64,000 nucleotides of DNA from assembly GCF_963678975.1 (NCBI RefSeq), contig NC_089274.1:49546900-49610899 (forward strand), given 5' to 3'. Shown piece by piece: positions 23,007-35,868 of this stretch (positions are counted from its first letter, which is position 1; every line of letters begins with the position of its first letter). The notes beneath the pieces are model-generated. The model did no database searches. It was not told the DNA's origin and saw nothing but the letters and a program-made list of their open reading frames with translations. The translations under genes were made by a program, and so were the position numbers. This DNA is from Dysidea avara. Taxonomy: Eukaryota; Porifera; Demospongiae; Dictyoceratida; Dysideidae.

Positions 23007-23420
23007 CACCAATCCTGTATATTAATCCTGTACACTGCATGCGTATTATAACAAGTGATCAACATGTCTGTTTATTAGTGTGAACAGTTGCCTTGTAAAA
23101 GGAATGCACACAAGTGCTTAAACTATAACTAATGATTGTGTCTACATGCATTTGGTGGTATTCATGTGAATTTAGTTAGTTTCCTTGCATGCAGCTACAC
23201 TGACAGTGTTCTGTAAGAAGTGATCAATGAAGGGTGTGGTATGAGATATCTAATGACTATATTTTATAGTTATAACACACTTACAAGGAATATGATAAAA
23301 ATACACACTCACATATAATTTTGTCATATCCCGAGTAATTGTATTATAACTGTTATATTGTAGATGAAACAATTATAGATAGTAAGTTGTAGTGAAACAG
23401 CACCTGTTAAGTAAACATCC

Positions 23421-23710
23421 TTGATGACATCCTTCATGGATCAAACGCTTTAGATTCTTTAGCGGTGCCATGCCCATCTACTTGTGATTGGTGAAGGAGA
23501 CAAGAGTTCATCAAAAATCCTTTTTCAGTGCTTAGGTGAATGGTTCTAGGCACTTGTCAGTATTAGAGACTTGCAAATCCTTGATGGATCAGACATTTTA
23601 GACTCTAGCAGTGCCACGCCCATCTACTCGCAATTATTGAAGGAGACAGAGCTCATTGAAAATTGCTCAGGTTAATAATTGTTGGTTGATTTAGGCTTTT
23701 GTTATTAGAG
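23421..23710. repeat. About 146-bp direct tandem duplication
   Basis: Two consecutive units share ATCCTTGATGGATCA-like starts, TTTAGACTCTAGCAGTGCCA and GCCCATCTACT, at roughly 80-85% identity by eye, so this is an old duplication. Confidence 0.8.
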
Positions 23711-23959
23711 ACTTGTTTACTGTTTAGATAAGGATTTCGCAGAATGTGTGAAGTTACACCATATATGGTAAGCGTAGCCACAAAGCATAGTATATCAGTT
23801 ATATACCACAGCGTCACATGTGTGATATATATACCGGTATACTACCTACAATAGTGTCATGGTATCAGACAGGTATAGATTGCCATGTAAATTATCCCAT
23901 ATGGCAAACAGCTTATCAATTTGCTATATGATAGCTTGCTTTAGTACTACATTATATTA

Positions 23960-24268
23960 GACCACTCCAGTTGGTATACTGGTTTCTGGTCCCCCGCCCA
24001 CATCAAAAATCTTTAGATTAGTCATTACTGCTATTATTATGATTTTGCTGCTTATTACACATGTGCAGCATACTCTACACATGTGCAGCATACTCTACAC
24101 ATGTGCAGCATACTCTGCTTAATGTCTATCTTGCTTATATTGGCACATGTTGCATTGCTTTCTGGTAGTGATTTTAACAGTATGATAACATAATGACAAA
24201 TTCTCCCGCCCACATGCCCCCTTCAAAGTGAACAGGACCAGAAACTGGTATAGCAATTGGAGTGGCCT
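23960..24268. mobile_element. MITE with 33-bp inverted repeats
   Basis: The ends GACCACTCCAGTTGGTATAC and CTGGTTTCTGGTCC are mirrored at 24230-24268 (GGACCAGAAACTGGTATAGC ... GGAGTGGCC). The interior includes CCCGCCCACAT on both sides and three 20-bp tandem units ACACATGTGCAGCATACTCT (24057-24116). Confidence 0.8.
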
Positions 24269-25009
24269 TATAATGTTTCAGTTGTTTGCTAATGACAAGA
24301 GCTAATTTATATGCGATTTGTATTCTACATGTGTTCAATAATATCATGCTGCACAGTTCACTCAAGGATGAGGAATCATATGCACTGTTAAAAACACTTT
24401 GTTCCTGTGGGTGTGTAGCTATTACAGTAAGTGTTCACTCCCTTACAACCAAGAGCTTTTATTATTTACTCTTGTTATGACTAATTGAATGATAACTCAA
24501 TACACTGGACATACATAATGATGAGATTATAGCATAAATAAACTGGTATACTCTTGCTAATAGTATCCATTGCTCAGATTGTCTGTGTTAGCTGTTAGAT
24601 AATGGCCTAACCATGGAACACCACATTCTGAACACAGCTCACCATCATTCTAGTTTTGTTGCCTATTATATAAAAGTGAACTGAATCATTGCATGAGGAG
24701 TGATTGTGATTTGAGACAGTATGTCCTAACACCTGATAACTGCATACAAAACTAACCTGCAGGACACCTTGTATGGTGTCCTCATTTTCAAATGTCCTGA
24801 TTAACAGCAGGTTTAGTGAAGACTTACAACTCAGCTAATTGGTCTGGGTGTGGCTTAATGTGCTTGGTAGGGGATGATATTGTAATGCTGGGCTCAAACT
24901 AGTTAAAGAGCTATATAGAATGTGTCCAAAAAACATTACTAATGTTATTGCTAACATTAGGCACTGAATTGTTGAGCAGAAGTTCGTGTGAAAACAATAA
25001 TGGAACGAC

Positions 25010-27154
25010 TAGAACATACGTAGGAGATACTTGGTTTGTTCCCTTATCGAGGATCGCCTTGGAATTGAGAATATGTCATACCAGCTATGAGGTTGGCTAG
25101 AGACGAGAAAGACAGAAATGACAGTATTTTATCTGAATAATTATGTGTTGGAGTTGATAGAAGCTAACTCAGGTTGTGATTGTGATCGTAGAGTCCGTGA
25201 GTTTGTGAGGAATGCTCTGCACAGCACACACCAACCAGTGGCTGTTTTAGGCACTGGTTGTTCTATAGCTCTACCATCCCCATTGTATCCATTGCTGGAA
25301 GAGATGATATTCACCTTCCACAATTGTCCTATGGAGCAACCTTACTGTTTGTGTCACTCACTACTTCATTTCCCTATTTCAATCGAACAGTACCAACTGA
25401 TGTATCTACTTCTGAAGAAATAATCAGTTAAGAAGTTTAAATGGAAATGTTATGTCATACATAAGTGGTACATCTAATCAAATATTGAGTGAATATGCGA
25501 TCACTACTCTACGTGTTGGTAGCTAAGTCATATTCCAGACTCCAAGGAAGTGTACTTCAGTGGTACCAACCATGATACTAGCTTTGAAGATCAAAGTACA
25601 TTTAGAGAAGAGCTTCATTGTGCTGGCATGTGAGTAGGTATGATGTACACTGGGGTCAATGGAATGGTTGATGAAATGATGTGTTATTTGTATCATCACA
25701 AACTGACTTATCCATATTTCATCTGGATACTTTCTAACAATGCCGGGAATTGGTGACTGCAACAGATGACTGCTGTTGAGGAAATACAACTAGCCACACA
25801 TGAAATTATTCATTTTGGTTATCCACTAGCAATGATGATGATGTGTTGGGTGTTACTAATAAAACATTTAAACAATGAATACTATCAATCCTATATTGAA
25901 GAATCTCAAAATATATATGCTACTGAGAGAGACAATTACAGCTCATCACTACTGACTACAATTGCGTACGACACAATGTGGACATTGGGTCTGGTATTGC
26001 ACAGTGCTAAGGAAAATTATCCCTATTCAATTCCAGTTTAGCTGATTTCTCATTAGGAAATGACAGCATTTCTGGAGAAATATTAGAAGAGCTAATTAGC
26101 TAAGATTAATTTTGCAGGTGCTTTTGGGAAAATCTCATTTGATGAAGCAGACAAATGTCTCCTTACTATAACAATCCATCAAGTACAAAATGGAACACTT
26201 AGGTCTTTAATCTCCTTCAAGTAATAGCTCAGTGTTGGGTGAACTAGTTCTTAATGAGAATAAGTTATTGTGGTCTATAGACAATCCACCACCAGATGTG
26301 TTCACAACAGGCATACTATTGGCTCAAAATTGGGCTGGTGGTGTATTAATGTTGGTGTTTTTAATAGTAGGATTTGTGTGGAATAATTTCTCCATATTAA
26401 TCAACTTGAACATTTTTATATACCATCAAAGCATCAAGCCCTCAACTCAATTACATGATATTTGCTGGTAATAACTTACTACTGTTAAGTGGAGTACTAC
26501 TTGCAATTAGAGCAATAGTAGAACATGACATGGTGACATTCTCTAGTCTATGCCTGATAACACAATGGCTGTTTGATCTTGGACTGTTACTAGTTCTCAA
26601 TACAACATTATTGAAGAGTTGGAGGATTTACCGAATATTTCACTCTTTCAGACAAAAGCCTGGAAAGTTGATTACAGACAATGCTTTTATCATTGCCTCC
26701 ATTAGTTGGATATTAATCAACACAACTTATCACATTGTGTTTGCACTTGTTAATAAGAGTAACATTGTGAAGGAAAAGTTACTGCCTGTAGAAGAAAATG
26801 AACTTAGTAGTAGTATATTGTCTATCATCTGATCTGATTGGATTATTCTATATTCCACATATTGTGATGGCTGTCACTTTGTGCTTGTTGGCCTTCTTGA
26901 TTCGTCAAGTCCACCACAAACAATTTAATGATGCTAAAAACGTTGCATTGTTTTTCTACACAACTATACCAATAGCTACAATCTGTTTAACTTTATCAGC
27001 TTTGCTTTCTCCAGTAAATGATATTTACAACCTGGCAACAGTGTCATTAATACTGGACTGTACTGCTGTTTGCTGTGTTGTCTTCATGTGTCAGTTGACT
27101 CTGTTTGTACCAAAAATGTTACCACTTTTTAGACATTTGTACTGCCACAGATAG
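25010..27154 (+). pseudogene. GABA-B-like receptor pseudogene
   Basis: Broken intronless copy of the receptor at 42590-44869, in opposite orientation. It begins near GGAACGACTAGAACATACG, matching the segment just after the signal peptide; no start codon or signal peptide is seen. The ligand-binding half (25010-26420) is riddled with frameshifts, deletions and stops, with recognisable blocks YVLELIEANSGCD, NYSSSLL and WTLGLVLH. From about 26425 the seven-helix half is almost identical to the intact gene (MIFAGNNLLLLSGVLLAIRA, then SWRIYRIFHSFRQKPGKLIT), with one 8-nt deletion near 26809 that shifts the frame before VVYCLSSDLIGLFYIPHIVM. It ends FRHLYCHR and TAG at 27152-27154. The intact gene has a longer tail. 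Confidence 0.92.
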
Positions 27155-28521
27155 CATGAATTCACATGTCACACTAAATTCACTAAATTTTAAGAACAGA
27201 TTAAATATGTCATGGTTGGCCACTTTGCCTCAAAGATTAATTGCATTAATTAGCAATTATTATGTAATCCATTAGTACTCAAAAATTGTTATGGATTAGT
27301 GAGAATGTTGGCCCACATATGGAAAAAGTTGTTACTGGTGCAACTGTGACAAGCCATGTGAGATTATGGAGGTATTCAGAATAATAGAAGGGTTGGATTA
27401 GAGAGGTTTCACTGTATTTTAGTCTAGACAGGTCAAGGTCATTGAACATCTGCTTAAAAGCATAATAGATTGAGCATAAAAGGCTGGCACCTAACCCAGC
27501 CACATTTAGGACACAATTTTTTGACTTTAATAAGCATACAGGTACTTGCTTTCCTATAGATGGTAACGTATGGGAAAACTTTCATGAATGGCACTACAGT
27601 ATGGTGACACTCTATAGTATGGTGACACTCTATAGTATGGTGAATGGTGACAGTCTACAGTATGGTGACAGTCTATAGTACTTGCAGCATATTCCAAATG
27701 TTGTCACTGCTGCTGCTTGCACCTTGCAAATGCTGCTGTAGCATAGTAATATTCACCTGCAATCTAGCTGTGTTGATGTGTTCCACTAGCAAACTATATA
27801 GTTGGTGTTCCACTAGCAAACTAGCTGATGTTCCACTTGCAAACTGGCTGATATTTCAGAATTGAATTAAGGTTAGCTATGATGCTATACATAGCTATGG
27901 TGAATGTAGCTTTGTTATAGCATAGTACTTAGTGCTAGCCTGTAGTATCACCGGCCTGCCTGCAAACTGATGACAAACATTTTTCAGACAGTCGAAACCA
28001 TTGCAACTCCCTATGTCTGCCATTGATATCCATCTGCGTTCCAGACATCCAGTCTGAGCCATTTGGTCTCCTGTATACTAGCAACTGCCATGTTAACTCC
28101 TTAACCAAAAAATCCAATTTCCTAACAGCATAGTGAGTGAGGGCCTATGGTAGGTAGATGGGAAACTTTGGGATTTGGTCTCACCCTGCAGATTCTTTTA
28201 TCATCTTCAGCACTCTCCATTTGTACCTCTCCATTTGTACCTCTCCATTAGGGTGCAAATAACAAATGAGATGGACCCAGAACAGCACCCTGAAAAGCCA
28301 TACTCATGCAAAAAATATACAACACAATTAACATCAAGTTGCAAGTTTGAGCAAATAAACCACCTTAAAGTTGTTCCTGTGGAAGAACTTTTCTTTGGAA
28401 GGGCAATTTCACCAGGTATTTACGCATTTTCAAGGCAATGTTCCCTGACAACCTAGACCCACTAGTCATTTATCCAGGGTTTGTCCTGAGGATACTGCAA
28501 TTATTTTCGTATGGCTACAGG

Positions 28522-28565
<44 letters not shown>

Positions 28566-28880
28566 CGTGTGTGCATGCGTGCGTGTGTGCGATGATTCAT
28601 CAATGTAGTTTGCCGTGAGGCAGAAGGACATCACTTTATGGTGTATGGTGGTCTGCTGGTTCAGGTTTACGTACATGTGTGTGTATGTGTGTGTGTGTGC
28701 AATGCATGCATGGGAATCATATAATTTGCATATCAGCACTTGGCTCTTGGGCAGCACCGTATATTGCTGGTGAACACTGACAGCCATGGTTTGAACATGT
28801 GGAGTAGATCAGTTTGAAAAGTGGAGGGTCTCAGGCTTCCACAATCCAGATGCTGTCTGTCACAAAACAGTGACTTAATT
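27155..28880. other. Intergenic, simple repeats
   Basis: No gene recognised. It contains 18-bp tandem units TATGGTGACACTCTATAG (27597-27681), repeated TTCCACTAGCAAACTAGCTG words (27780-27850), and GT-rich stretches at 28521-28590 and 28675-28700 that border the LINE. Confidence 0.6.
28521..28590. repeat. (GT)n microsatellite
   Basis: About 20 GT dinucleotides followed by GCGTGCGT variants. It lies on the 3' side of the minus-strand LINE and may be that element's simple-repeat tail. Confidence 0.95.
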
Positions 28881-31800
28881 AATGTCTTGCTAGATATCCA
28901 GAATGCTCCACATGTACAAGTAAAAATATAGGTTAGAGAGGGCCTGTTAGTAGCACAAACCTCCCCAACATCAACAGATAAACAGATCTGTACACAAATT
29001 GTTGTGCCCATCTTTTGCAATCTTCCTCAATCCCAAGTGTCCTTAAATCATCCATCACTGCCAGATCTCTCCATTGTTTCTTAGGGCCATGTCTTGAGCG
29101 GGTTTTAATCAGCTCAGCAAAAAATAGCTGCTTAGATATCCTATAATTGTCCATCTGTGCCAAATGCCTTAACCATGTACCGGCTACATTGATATCCCCC
29201 AATAATATCAGCCGTGTGCTCATTCATTCCAAACTGACTAGCTAGCTCCTTAAATGTTATTCTTTCCTTCCATTGCCTTGTTCTTGACACACCCAAAATT
29301 ACTCGATACAGTGATTGTGAAAGCCTTCTAAACATCTAATGCTATAGGGCTCTTCACCATCCATGCTTCTGATCCATACAATAAAGTAGACACCACCACA
29401 GCATGATACATACCTCTCTTAGTCTGCACATTAAGAGCCCGGTTATCAAAGATGGAGGATCACAAACATCCAAATGCTCAAGTATCCTTGCCCAACTTAC
29501 TTATCTCATTGACAACCTCACCATCATTTCTGATGTTACTTCCAAGATAAGTAAAATTGTCCACTGCAGCTATAACACCATCCTCCAACTCTATTCTCTT
29601 CAGGGCACCCCATTCTAAACTAACAGTAGCTAAGTCCCCATCCTCCTGCTGTTATTACAAAGGTCACAGCTATTTTTCCACCGCTTGTTAAGTGACTGCA
29701 TACAATGCTACATCATCAGCAAACATAGACTCTGTATGATCCATTTTCCCGAGCCTTGCTTTGGCTGTTCGGTCTCCCACCAGCTTTCTTCCTATCTTAT
29801 ACCTCACAGTAACCTAGCTCAACCCCCAGACAGTGATTCTTCCAACTGCTGAAAAATACAACTTGACCAAAACTGGTGCCATGTTACACCCTTGTCTCTA
29901 ATATTAATATCACCAGTGGTGCCATCACTCTCACCACAGCAGTCATGCCATTATGACACGACCTGATCAGTGACAACATCACTGCATGGAGGAACACTTC
30001 TGCAATACCTGCCACAAGGTCTCTCTAGATACTGAATCGTATGCCTTGCAGAGGTCAACAAAGAGCGTAAATAGAGTCATTGTGTTCTTTGCTCTTCTCA
30101 AATAGCTTCCTAGCTGTAAAAATTATATCTACACACACCCTTCCCTTATGGAAGCCATACTGAAACTCATGAAGGACCTTCTTGGTGATCAACTGAAGCC
30201 TATCTGTCCAAACAACTTCCCAACCACATCTAATAAATTGATTCCTCTGCAGTTATCACAATTCCTAAAATCCTTTTTCTTAGGTATCTTCCAGTCCTGA
30301 ACCACACATCCCACCTTCCATGTGCACACCTCCCTCATTAACATGCATAATTCTGGGTCTCCACAAAGTATCGATTCAGGTAAGATACCAGTCCTCCCTC
30401 CAGCCTTCCCCTATTTTATTTTCTCCATAGCAGCTACCAGTTCATTAGAGGTAGAAGACATTCTCAAAGACATTGCATCGTTTCCCATGACAGCATTAAT
30501 TCCTGATCACACTTCAGGTCCTGTAATTAAGTTACCATTTGGCTTCCAAAGTCTGACTGAGCAGGCCAGCAACCTTTTAATGCAATCAGTTTCCCATCTT
30601 GATTATGCTCAGCATCACTAATCACCCCACAGCCCTTTTCACCAACCCCTGGCATAATTGGAACTCACACATCAGAAAACTCTGCAACTGCAAATACCTT
30701 TGACAAACTCTAGCCTTGTCATCCAGTAGAGGATCAGAATTAGTATATCAGTAGCATCAATAAGTTAATCTGGCTGCTTCTTTCTAACATGTCCAACAGC
30801 TGCATCAGCAAATGCCTTGTACACTATTTTAAATGCCTGCCACTGTAAAGAAGGCTTTTAATTTACATTTCCGATTAATGTCTATGAAACTTCTACTCTT
30901 CCTAAAGCCACACTGTGATTCTGGTTGTACATCTTCAGCCAACTTCTGTAATCTTTCTTGTATAACTCCAGTTCCCAACTATACATCTAACAAACAAACA
31001 CCTCTCCAGTTGTCATGGTTAGTAATGTCACCCTTAGTAGGAATAGGAATCAATATAGCATCCCGCCGGTCATTTGGGATGTACATGACCCTCTCTCCAC
31101 ACATCATGTACTAGCTCAAGCAATCTGTTTAAAAATTCACACTGACTACTCAACATCTCTGGTAGTATACTTGATTCACCATTAGCCTTTCCATTACTGA
31201 TGCTAGAGTTCCTCCGTTTCAGTTCTGTGGCTCACTTCACTGACCTAGTTCATCGACAGAAAACTCGCTTTGAATATGATCTTGGTGAAGTTCCTCCTCC
31301 ATCTCCCTTGCTGCTCTTCATTGGAAGAACACACATTTCCCTTCACCATACTGGGACCATACCTTTTCTACCCCATTGAATATCTCTAATACACCTCCAT
31401 AATACTTTACCATTGTGTCTCGGCTTCTTTACCCTTACTCAAAAGTCAAAAACCATTCCTCCTTATGGCTCTTCATGCATCACTACAAGCAACAACAAAC
31501 TTATGCTTATCTCTCTTCTCACTTATGCTCAGCCACAAACTATACAATTTGTTCTTTTCTCAATTAATGGTCTGATCTTTGTAATCCCAAAATCAATTAG
31601 GCTGTCTTCTGAATATCATAAATCTGCTCTAGTCACTTCATGTAATGAACCTCTCAAAGTACTTCAATTTTCTTGAATGGTACCACCATCATCATTCCAT
31701 TCTGTCCCTAACAACTCACTGTCATCTACTGTCACCAAATATCTGCCTTAACTGTCAACTCTCCTTGTTCATCTACACTTTCACCTCAAAGACTTGCACT

Positions 31801-32510
31801 TTTTCATATTAACTTTTGATTGAGATCTTCTAAAACCGTTTGACACCTCTTACTACTAACTACAAATTCTTCCCTCAATAATCTGTGATCATTGTTAGCT
31901 CCACACATCACAGACACATCTAAACATCTCCTTTTTATGACCACATAATCAGTATACAATGACACTTTTGTGATTTAGGATGCCAAGTTTGCTTGCATAT
32001 GTCCTTCTTCTGAAACCAGGTATTACACACTGTAGTCTCATTTGTAGCCAGAAAAGACAATTTCTCCTCTCTACTTGCAGCAAATGTAGGTGCATAACAA
32101 GAAAACATATGCAGCTTTCTATATACTACAGTCTAGTGCAACTGCTAGATCCCCATGCACGCTTTCCATTGACTACCTCCAGCCCTCCAGGCTTTTACTA
32201 CTGGTCATCTCAGAACTATATAGAGCTGAGGCACCTTTTCCGGCCTCTATGATGAGTCCCCCTGATGTAGGCACAGCCCTTAGGGATGATAAAACAACAC
32301 TGTCTCCCATGCGCCATATATATTTCAGCCCCAAACCACTTGGTCTCTTGTAGTCTCGCTAAATCAATATGATACTTCTTTAACTCCTCTATAATTGGTT
32401 GATCTTTCTTTCATCAGCAGTAACAAATTCAGCACTCTGCTTAGCAGTTTCAATCGAACCCTCTACATGTAACAATGCATGTTCTAACATTCCAAGATGC
32501 AAAATAATAA
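28880..32510 (-). mobile_element. Decayed APE-type LINE, probably two joined copies
   Basis: Read on the minus strand. Near 32500 an apurinic-endonuclease-type start is visible (ASWNVRT), then near 32370-32330 HIDLARLQETKWFG. Reverse-transcriptase segments follow: IPIPTKGDITNHDNWRG near 31050-30990; a second copy of the same motif, IPKKKDFRNCDNCRGINLLD, near 30285-30225; then YALFVDLCKAYDSVSRETLW near 30075-30015, FADDVALYAV near 29730-29700, and the C-terminal KKQWRDLAVMDDLRTLGI near 29085-29030. Many stops and frameshifts show it is dead. The repeated RT motif means that at least two LINE copies are fused or nested. Clade not assigned. Confidence 0.82.
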
Positions 32511-32782
32511 TGCAAAAATGATGTTTTAGATTCAGAATCTCTAACTGCATTAAATGATGGCTCACCCTGAGAGGGGTGCAACACCTCTGCAGGGGAGCAG
32601 TCTTGGTATAATGAGAGTGATTCCATCAGTCGGCACCCTGTACTCAAAACTCCAAGACTGTAAATCAGTTTTAGCCAGTTCACACTAAAACTGTGTATGA
32701 ACTGCCCAGGGGTCACCGCAGTGAAAATGTAGCCTTTATATAGACTGACCCCCACAGTCAACAGTTGCTATAGTGTATGCAT

Positions 32783-32793
32783 GCACGCACACA

Positions 32794-32865
<72 letters not shown>

Positions 32866-32881
32866 TGCACACACACACACA
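32783..32881. repeat. (ACGC)n microsatellite
   Basis: About 20 units of a 4-bp repeat ending in a CA run, just upstream of the LINE 5' side. The region 32882-33380 beyond it has no recognised gene; AATAAATAAATAAATTATTATT at 33290-33315 could be a retroposon tail. Confidence 0.95.
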
Positions 32882-33442
32882 CTACAATAAACAGCATGCA
32901 GTAACATATCCATGCTATGCATGAAGTGAAATAAAATAACACTTATAAAAATAATTGAAAGATAAACTAATTAGACACCTCATCTAGCTTGCACTGTATA
33001 TACATCATTTATAAGGTATGTACACATGTGGGGCTACGACATTGCTGTTTGGTGTTAATGTTGTTTCTATATATATAACTTTATCTCTCACACCGCACAG
33101 AATGCATGCAGGTCAAAGAAGTGACCATCTGTCCAATCTCGTATTGTAGCACTAGCAACTGTTATTAACACCATGTAATGCTCCAGTTGAGCTCAATACC
33201 CAGTATAATTACTTCAAATACTTTTACTAAAGCAAGAATATTTGATCATCAAGAGTATGACATCACCACCTGTACAGGCCTAACTGGTAAAGAATAAATA
33301 AATAAATTATTATTATTATAGTCTCATGCATAACTTGCATGTCAACACTGTTCTTTAAGCTAATAAAGCATTTCAGATACTTTACCAGTACACATCATAT
33401 AAAGCTGTATTGGAATTTATTAATTCGCTTATTGCAGCAAAT

Positions 33443-33655
33443 TTAGCTACCAGCTGTGCCGATCGTAGCATCAAATACTGAGTAATAATTAAAGAAGCCT
33501 GTTTCATTAGTGAAATTTTCCTGAAACAGTACCACAACTTCTGGATCACCTGTATCATTGAAAGGCAATTTACTATTGCAGGCATAATATTTAACCTGAG
33601 AGATGTAGGCTAAAGATTTGAAGAACTTAACGTTTATCAATACTCCATGATCCAT
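33443..33655 (-). other. Possible exon of unknown gene
   Basis: A minus-strand frame with protein-like composition, including KYYACNSKLPFNDTGDPEVV and two N-glycosylation-type sites (NFT, NET) before FFNYYSVFDATIGTAG. No family is recognised and no clear splice sites define it. It could be a real exon or chance. Confidence 0.2.
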
Positions 33656-33828
33656 GCATGCTATAGCATCTTAGCATGTATATAGGTAATACAGTATGTT
33701 GAGTGTAATAACTGTCCTGGGAGATAGCTATATTTGAAATTGCATGTGTATTTCAAAATGTTAGAGTACCTGTACCAGTATTTGTATTAAATACTTTGCA
33801 ATGTAGCTAACTGACCCTTAGAATCAGC

Positions 33829-33896
33829 TAGTCTGGCGCGGCCGCCCCTTCGATTAGAGATTAATCTCTAATTGAAGGGGGGGCCGTGCCAGACTA
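33829..33896. mobile_element. 68-bp foldback insertion with 9-bp duplication
   Basis: Two 34-bp arms meet without a spacer (TAGTCTGGCGCGGCCGCCCC, ending GATTAGAGATT, and its inverse ending GCCAGACTA) with three mismatches. AGAATCAGC flanks it exactly at 33820-33828 and 33897-33905. Same TAGTCT...AGACTA end type as elements near 10828 and 62265. A 9-bp duplication resembles Mutator-like elements; the assignment is inference. Confidence 0.85.
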
Positions 33897-34345
33897 AGAA
33901 TCAGCAGCCTGTCGCTTTCAAGAAACTGCATTACTACCTACATGAATATATACATGATATAGCTTGAGTTACTTAACTCTTATAGCTTCATGGGAAGTGA
34001 TAGAAGGTAAACACATATACCCACGAAGCTGCAAGTGTTAAGCAAGGGGTAATCACTTCTATACTTCCGGTTGAAACACTTGCGACCGGGATCAAAACTT
34101 TTGATCGTTAAAAAACCTTCTTGATGTCTTGATTGCTTTCTAAATCTTGCCTTGATCCTTTGATTTCCGCTCCACACTTTCTTGATCCTTGATGTTAACC
34201 ACAAATTAAGCCACGACCAGCGTCACCAGCCTGCAATTTAGTCGCTGTGTGACAGTGGACCATCCTGACGTTCTGCTTTACCCGTCTGAAGAACTAGTGT
34301 GTTTTATTGCAACTATACGTTTATCCTGGATTACGCAGATTTGAA

Positions 34346-34960
34346 TAGTAAGGCTGCATGCTCTTGTAGATTTAGTTCAAGAAGCTGCGATGCCAATTCA
34401 GTCCTCGTACCGTGGCGCGTTCTACCTCTTGGCCTGGACATTTAGGAAAGAAAGCTGCAATTGCAGTGACTGAGATTTTAAAGATAGGCGGTATTACAAC
34501 TAGCAAAAGGTCAGGCTTACTTGTGTATCTCAGTATACCTATAATAATCCTATATAGCTAGCTATATAGGCTATACAGTTAATTGACATGCATCATATTC
34601 TATATACTGACTTGAATCAGTCGTTAGAATATCATAGCTACACTTGTTGACTTTGCTGTTTACTGAGTGTAGCTAATTATATTGGCCGAGTTGTATACCT
34701 GTACAGTTTTGCTCATGAACACTGTAGCAGAGCAATTGCACGTGTGCCATGCATGTATATGTTCCCTTTATAGTATTTGTATAGGGTCAGAATACTCCAT
34801 GTGCCCTTCAGCTGATGATAGTGTAAGCTACAGATACCATGCTATGGATGTCACAGTTATACTGTTGAAGGTCCGCAAGATCGCCTTGGTGATATATGTG
34901 AAATTTTAAACAAGTGTGACATTATCTATGAAGCTATAGAGTTATTAATTTCATTGTAGT
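34346..34960 (+). other. Exon-like segments, unknown gene
   Basis: Three stretches look like coding sequence. First, after TAGATTTAG at 34376, LRCQFSPRTVARSTSWPGHL and KKAAIAVTEILKIGGITTSK run up to GTCAGG near 34510. Second, GQNTPCALQLMI ends at a GTAAGC donor (34823). Third, from 34857, YTVEGPQDRLGDICEILNKC. The second and third join in phase but across only 34 bp, shorter than the other introns seen. No family is recognised. Confidence 0.22.
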
Positions 34961-35868
34961 TGTAGCAATTTTACCTATAATTTACAATTGGGGATGATAA
35001 TTTCATTATACTAATGCCATACACACTGACAAGTATACACTGACAAGTATATAATCACCTGCAGTGCCTGGAGTTAAGACACGTTCGGATGTGATTGTAG
35101 TAACACCAATAATAGATTGCTTATACCAATATTACATAAAAGCGTATAATTCAGAACTGTGCATGCACACTTACTATAAGGGGATAATGGTATACAGGTT
35201 GAATTGTTTATCACCAAGAATTTCAATAATATTATTATTCTGCAGATAAAGAAAACGTTAAAAGCAGGAGGGAGACCATTTAAACAACACGAGCACAAGG
35301 TGTACATTTGCTAATATAGCATAATTATTTCACCTGCTCAGATGCCAGAGATGCATATTACTATGTTTTGGATAGCAAGGTAGATCAACTCTCGACTATG
35401 GTTATTTAAAGGGTACTAGGATGGTATTGTCATGACAAATGCCTATTAATGCAGCGAAATGCATTCAGGCTACTTATCTGTTTCAATTGTATAGCTATAA
35501 AGTAATTGCCTATAAGTAGACACATGATAATTTTGTCCGGGTTATTTTGTGAACAGTTTTGCACTGTATATAGCTAATACCTTTCTCCCTATGGTGACCT
35601 CATGCTGTACGTACAACACAAAGTTTCAACTATGAAAAGAAAGTGAATGAACTACTGCCTTATAATGTTTATCTGTGAGTGTCCTGACTTTACAATTTTT
35701 TCAAGACATGCAAATTTGAAAAAATTGAGCACTTATCATGTTCTTTTCTGTCAAAGTATTTAGCTGGGTACATAGTGGCTGCACATGCACAATACATTTC
35801 TGATAAATAATTAGCTATTGCACCCTAGGAAACAATGTGTGAAGGTGCTGTGCATCACTGTTTGTATT

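Larger units (their letters stand above)
23007..25009. other. FLII 3' flank and intergenic
   Basis: No gene is recognised between the FLII stop and the receptor pseudogene. It holds a 146-bp tandem duplication, a MITE and a small 20-bp tandem repeat, listed separately. Confidence 0.7.
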
